From the NCBI GenBank assembly GCA_946626535.1, contig CAMOUK010000013.1, positions 1 through 36,963 on the forward strand: a DNA stretch of 36,963 bases, given 5' to 3'. Within the stretch, counting starts at the first letter, position 1. Every line of letters starts with the position of its first letter. Origin of the DNA: an uncultured Caryophanales bacterium. Lineage in GTDB: Bacteria; Bacillota_I; Bacilli_A; Acholeplasmatales; Anaeroplasmataceae. Position numbers and translations under genes: made by a program. Of this stretch, positions 34,087 through 36,963 are shown in pieces. The notes below the pieces were generated by a model. That model searched no databases, was not told the DNA's origin, and was given only the letters and a program-made list of their open reading frames with translations.

Positions 34087-34095
34087 ACGTTTACA
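34082..34095 (+). promoter_or_regulatory. cre-like palindrome upstream of fhs
   Basis: AGTAAACGTTTACA contains a perfect 12-bp palindrome and matches the catabolite-responsive element TGTAAACGTTTACA at 13 of 14 positions. It overlaps the pyrR stop codon. Binding by CcpA or another LacI-family regulator is inferred from the motif. It is centred about 57 bases upstream of the predicted fhs start. Confidence 0.6.
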
Positions 34096-34130
34096 CCAGT
34101 CATTTTTAAATATAAATTAATAATAATTTA

Positions 34131-34139
34131 TGATATGAT
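34131..34139 (+). promoter_or_regulatory. Candidate extended -10 promoter of fhs
   Basis: TGATATGAT with start near 34146. The -35 is poor. Alternatives such as TATAAA at 34111 or 34152 cannot be excluded. The leader contains a small TTGTGT/ACACAA hairpin (34169-34185) directly before GGGAGG. Confidence 0.35.
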
Positions 34140-34196
34140 AAGTGTATATCGTATAAATACAAATGGTTTTGTGTCAAAAACACAAGGGAGGAAAGT

Positions 34197-35858
34197 ATGT
34201 TAAGCGATTTAGAGATTGCGCAAGCTGCAAAAATTGAACCTATTGGTCAAATAGCTAAAAAAATTGGATTAAGTGAGGACGATATTGAGCTTTATGGAAA
34301 ATATAAAGCCAAGATTAGCTCGAATGTTGATAAAGATGCAAATGCTAAGGTTATATTAGTTACTGCAATTTCACCAACTCCAGCTGGAGAAGGCAAATCT
34401 ACAACAACTATTGGTTTAAATGATGCTTTAAATAAAATTGGTAAAAAATCAATTGTAGCATTAAGAGAGCCAAGCTTTGGACCTGTTATGGGTGTAAAGG
34501 GTGGAGCTGCTGGTGGTGGCTATGCTCAAGTTATTCCAATGGAGGATATTAACCTACATTTTACAGGAGATTTTCATGCGATAACTACAGCAAATAATGC
34601 TATTGCTGCAATGCTTGATAACCATCTTCAGCAAGGAAATGAATTAGGTATCGATCCTACAAGAATTGTATGGCATAGATGTTTAGATATGAACGATAGA
34701 GCATTAAGAAATGTAATTGTTGGTCTTGGTGGTCATACAAATGGTGTTCCAAGAGAAGATCATTTCGATATTACAGTTGCATCTGAGATTATGGCTGTAA
34801 TGTGCTTATCTAATTCTTTAGAGGATTTTAAGGAAAAGGTTGCAAGAATAGTAGTAGCTTATACATATGATAGAAAGCCTGTAACTGTTAGAGATTTAAA
34901 GGCAGATGGTGTTGTAGCTGTTATTATGAAGGATGCGTTAAAGCCAAATCTAGTTCAAACATTAGAACACAATCCTGTTTTAATTCATGGTGGACCATTT
35001 GCAAATATCGCTCATGGCTGTAATTCAATTATAGCTACAAAGAAGGCAATGAGCTTAGCTGACTACGTTGTTACTGAGGCTGGATTTGGTGCTGACTTAG
35101 GTGCTGAAAAGTTCTTCGATATTAAATGTAGACTAGCAAATATTAAGCCTTCTATGGTTGTTGTAGTAGCAACTATTAGAGCCTTAAAGATGCACGGTGG
35201 TGTCTTAAAGGAAGATTTAACAAATGAAAATGTTGATGCTTTAAAGGCTGGTATTGTTAACCTTGAAAAGCATATTGAAAATATAAAGAAATATAATTTA
35301 CCTTATGTAGTAGCTATTAATAAATTTTATAGCGATACAGAAGCTGAAGTTAATGCATTATTAGCTTGGGCTAAGGATAATAATCATCCAATTTCTTTAT
35401 CTGAGGTATTTACTAAGGGTGGAGAAGGAGCTATCGATTTAGCTAATAAGGTAGTTGATGGTATCGATAAATGTGATGGTGCTAAGACATTTAAATATTT
35501 ATATGATACAAATGATACAATTAAGAATAAGATTACAACTATTTGTAAAGAAATATATGGTGCAGCTAATGTTGAGTTCTTGCCAGCAGCAAAGACTCAA
35601 ATGGCTACATTTAAGAAAAATGGTTGGGATAACTTACCTATTTGTATGGCAAAGACTCAGTATTCTTTATCAGATAATCCTAAGCTATTAGGAAGACCTG
35701 AGGGCTTTACTATTACAATTAGAGAGCTATTACCATCTATCGGTGCTGGCTTTATAGTAGCAATTACAGGTGACATTATGAGAATGCCTGGTCTACCTAA
35801 GGAGCCTGCAGCTAATAAGATGGATATAGCTGATGGTAAGATTGTAGGTTTATTTTAA
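34197..35858 (+). CDS. fhs: Formate-tetrahydrofolate ligase
   Basis: This 553-residue enzyme makes 10-formyl-tetrahydrofolate from formate, THF and ATP. Diagnostic parts are [16 protein letters not shown] (P-loop, about 59-75), [20 protein letters not shown], the FTGDFHAIT region and [18 protein letters not shown]. Length is normal for the family. GGGAGG is six bases before ATG. It has its own promoter region and a cre-like site, and is followed 30 bases later by a PEPCK/HPr-kinase-like gene. No other folate gene is seen in the window. Confidence 0.97.
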   Translation: MLSDLEIAQAAKIEPIGQIAKKIGLSEDDIELYGKYKAKISSNVDKDANAKVILVTAISPTPAGEGKSTTTIGLNDALNKIGKKSIVALREPSFGPVMGVKGGAAGGGYAQVIPMEDINLHFTGDFHAITTANNAIAAMLDNHLQQGNELGIDPTRIVWHRCLDMNDRALRNVIVGLGGHTNGVPREDHFDITVASEIMAVMCLSNSLEDFKEKVARIVVAYTYDRKPVTVRDLKADGVVAVIMKDALKPNLVQTLEHNPVLIHGGPFANIAHGCNSIIATKKAMSLADYVVTEAGFGADLGAEKFFDIKCRLANIKPSMVVVVATIRALKMHGGVLKEDLTNENVDALKAGIVNLEKHIENIKKYNLPYVVAINKFYSDTEAEVNALLAWAKDNNHPISLSEVFTKGGEGAIDLANKVVDGIDKCDGAKTFKYLYDTNDTIKNKITTICKEIYGAANVEFLPAAKTQMATFKKNGWDNLPICMAKTQYSLSDNPKLLGRPEGFTITIRELLPSIGAGFIVAITGDIMRMPGLPKEPAANKMDIADGKIVGLF

Positions 35859-35888
35859 AAAAAGTATAAAAAGGATGGGAAGATTAAA

Positions 35889-36963
35889 ATGGAATATGCA
35901 ACAGGGCAAAGACAGGTAGTATTAAATTTTTCAGAGAAATTCTGTAAGACTGAAAATGAGGTATTATCTTCAGATTGTTTTAAAGAGGTTTGGTCAAAAT
36001 ATATTAAGCGTTCTTTTGAAAGTGAAAATCAGCTAGAATTACGGGTTTTAGGCTTGTTTCCAAAGAAACTTGTAATTCCATACACTATTAAGCTATTTAA
36101 GCTTTTATTGAACTTTAGCATAGAAGAAATAAAGGCTATGGATCCTTTCTTTAATCTAGCTTTAGAGAAGAAGGAAATCATCTATGATTTAGTTCAAAAC
36201 TTCTATGATTATTGGAGACGTTTAGAGCGTTATGCAGTAATTATGACAAGAGCTACTAAAGATGGTGTTGAATCAGCATCATTTATTGAGGCTCAATCAG
36301 AATTTAATAACACTATCTTAAAAACATATAGAACAATTTCAGAGAAGCTTTATGGTGCACAATTCCCTATTTATAGACAGCTTCCTGCCGGTGTAAATGC
36401 CGCACTTTTAATTGCTAAAAATGAATGGATGAAAAAAGAATCTGTATATTCTTTCTTAGCTAAATGCGAAGCAATTGAGCAAATTTTAATTCGTCCACCA
36501 TTCATTTCATACTCTGCAAAGAATAAGAGAACTGGTACTTATCCAGAGGCTAAGGAAAACCCAGTAAATTGGTTTAAGGATAATTTTAAGGCATCAGAAT
36601 ATTACTGCTATGCAGCTAGAGTTGGTTCAGCCTTAACATACGTATATTTCCATAGAGACTATTTAGCTCATGGTATTACAATTTGTAATCTATTTGAATT
36701 TGTACCACTATCAGAGATAAAGGGTCAAAAGCCAGATTGCTTATATATCTTTGGTGCAGATTACGATGATGAATCATATTTCTATTATGATAAGGAAAAT
36801 GATATTTATGTAGGTGTTGCACCACATAATTCATCTATCGATTATTTCGGATATATGAAGAAGATGATGCTAACATTATATAATGTATCTCAAATTAAGC
36901 AGGGTAACCTACCTATTCATGGTGCATGTGTACACATCACTATGAAGGATGGAAGAACTAAAA
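35889..36963 (+). CDS. Partial gene: PEPCK/HPr-kinase-like P-loop protein, 5' part
   Basis: The frame is open from ATG 35889 to the window edge (358 codons, no stop). It starts MEYATGQRQVVLNF after GGATGGGAAG, 30 bases behind fhs. The visible part is soluble and aromatic-rich, without a signal peptide. Just before the edge it reads GNLPIHGACVHITMKDG, which resembles the lead-in to the P-loop in HPr kinase and ATP-dependent PEP carboxykinase-like proteins. The nucleotide-binding loop itself would lie beyond the window. The assignment is by motif only; it could be a catalytic PEPCK relative or a kinase. Confidence 0.6.
   Translation, partial: MEYATGQRQVVLNFSEKFCKTENEVLSSDCFKEVWSKYIKRSFESENQLELRVLGLFPKKLVIPYTIKLFKLLLNFSIEEIKAMDPFFNLALEKKEIIYDLVQNFYDYWRRLERYAVIMTRATKDGVESASFIEAQSEFNNTILKTYRTISEKLYGAQFPIYRQLPAGVNAALLIAKNEWMKKESVYSFLAKCEAIEQILIRPPFISYSAKNKRTGTYPEAKENPVNWFKDNFKASEYYCYAARVGSALTYVYFHRDYLAHGITICNLFEFVPLSEIKGQKPDCLYIFGADYDDESYFYYDKENDIYVGVAPHNSSIDYFGYMKKMMLTLYNVSQIKQGNLPIHGACVHITMKDGRTK

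Overview
The window is an AT-rich chromosomal segment of a low-GC Gram-positive bacterium (Bacillota). Gene order and protein style suggest the Bacilli/Erysipelotrichia side, possibly an uncultured gut lineage related to Mollicutes. TGA is a real stop here (ends of the genes at 7183, 16180 and 17859) and Trp is TGG, so the code is 11 and not the Mycoplasma code. I see no phage, IS element, CRISPR array, rRNA or tRNA. Nearly everything is a single-copy chromosomal gene.

Layout: (1) 1-6110, signalling. There is a small unrecognised gene with a possible frameshift at its 5' end, then an EAL c-di-GMP phosphodiesterase with a degenerate GGDEF. After it comes a three-gene operon: STAS antagonist, membrane SpoIIE-type phosphatase fused to an RsbW-like ATPase domain, and membrane HD-GYP phosphodiesterase. 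(2) 6110-8352, threonine aldolase-like PLP enzyme plus alkaline-phosphatase-superfamily phosphodiesterase. (3) 8353-12971, str operon rpsL-rpsG-fusA-tuf with a strong promoter, a hairpin against the rpsL ribosome-binding site, a repeat pair upstream and a separate tuf promoter. (4) 13031-15646, oligoendopeptidase F convergent with an enlarged MscL. (5) 15641-22898, a long tight operon: two VanZ-like proteins, TatD, CinA/PncC, Tmk, HolB, RicT/PSP1, TrmN6, a TerB-like protein, RsmI and a thioredoxin-like protein. (6) 22908-25789, metG and a YitT-family membrane protein. (7) Divergent pair: a diverged hflX on the minus strand, and two ATPase-permease ABC exporters on the plus strand. (8) 31813-36963, degV, yebC, pyrR, fhs and the 5' part of a PEPCK/HPr-kinase-like gene cut by the window edge.

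Most of the window is housekeeping. The most unusual part is the signalling block. It joins a serine-phosphorylation partner switch (STAS, PP2C and an ATPase domain whose key Asp is Asn) to an HD-GYP enzyme in one operon, next to an EAL enzyme, with no intact diguanylate cyclase in the window. Other points worth checking are a near-perfect cre-like palindrome before fhs, the rpsL leader hairpin and repeats, divergent promoters that appear to share one -35 hexamer, an HflX with an altered G4 motif, and pyrR sitting directly behind a terminator.

All gene calls come from reading motifs by eye. No database search was possible.
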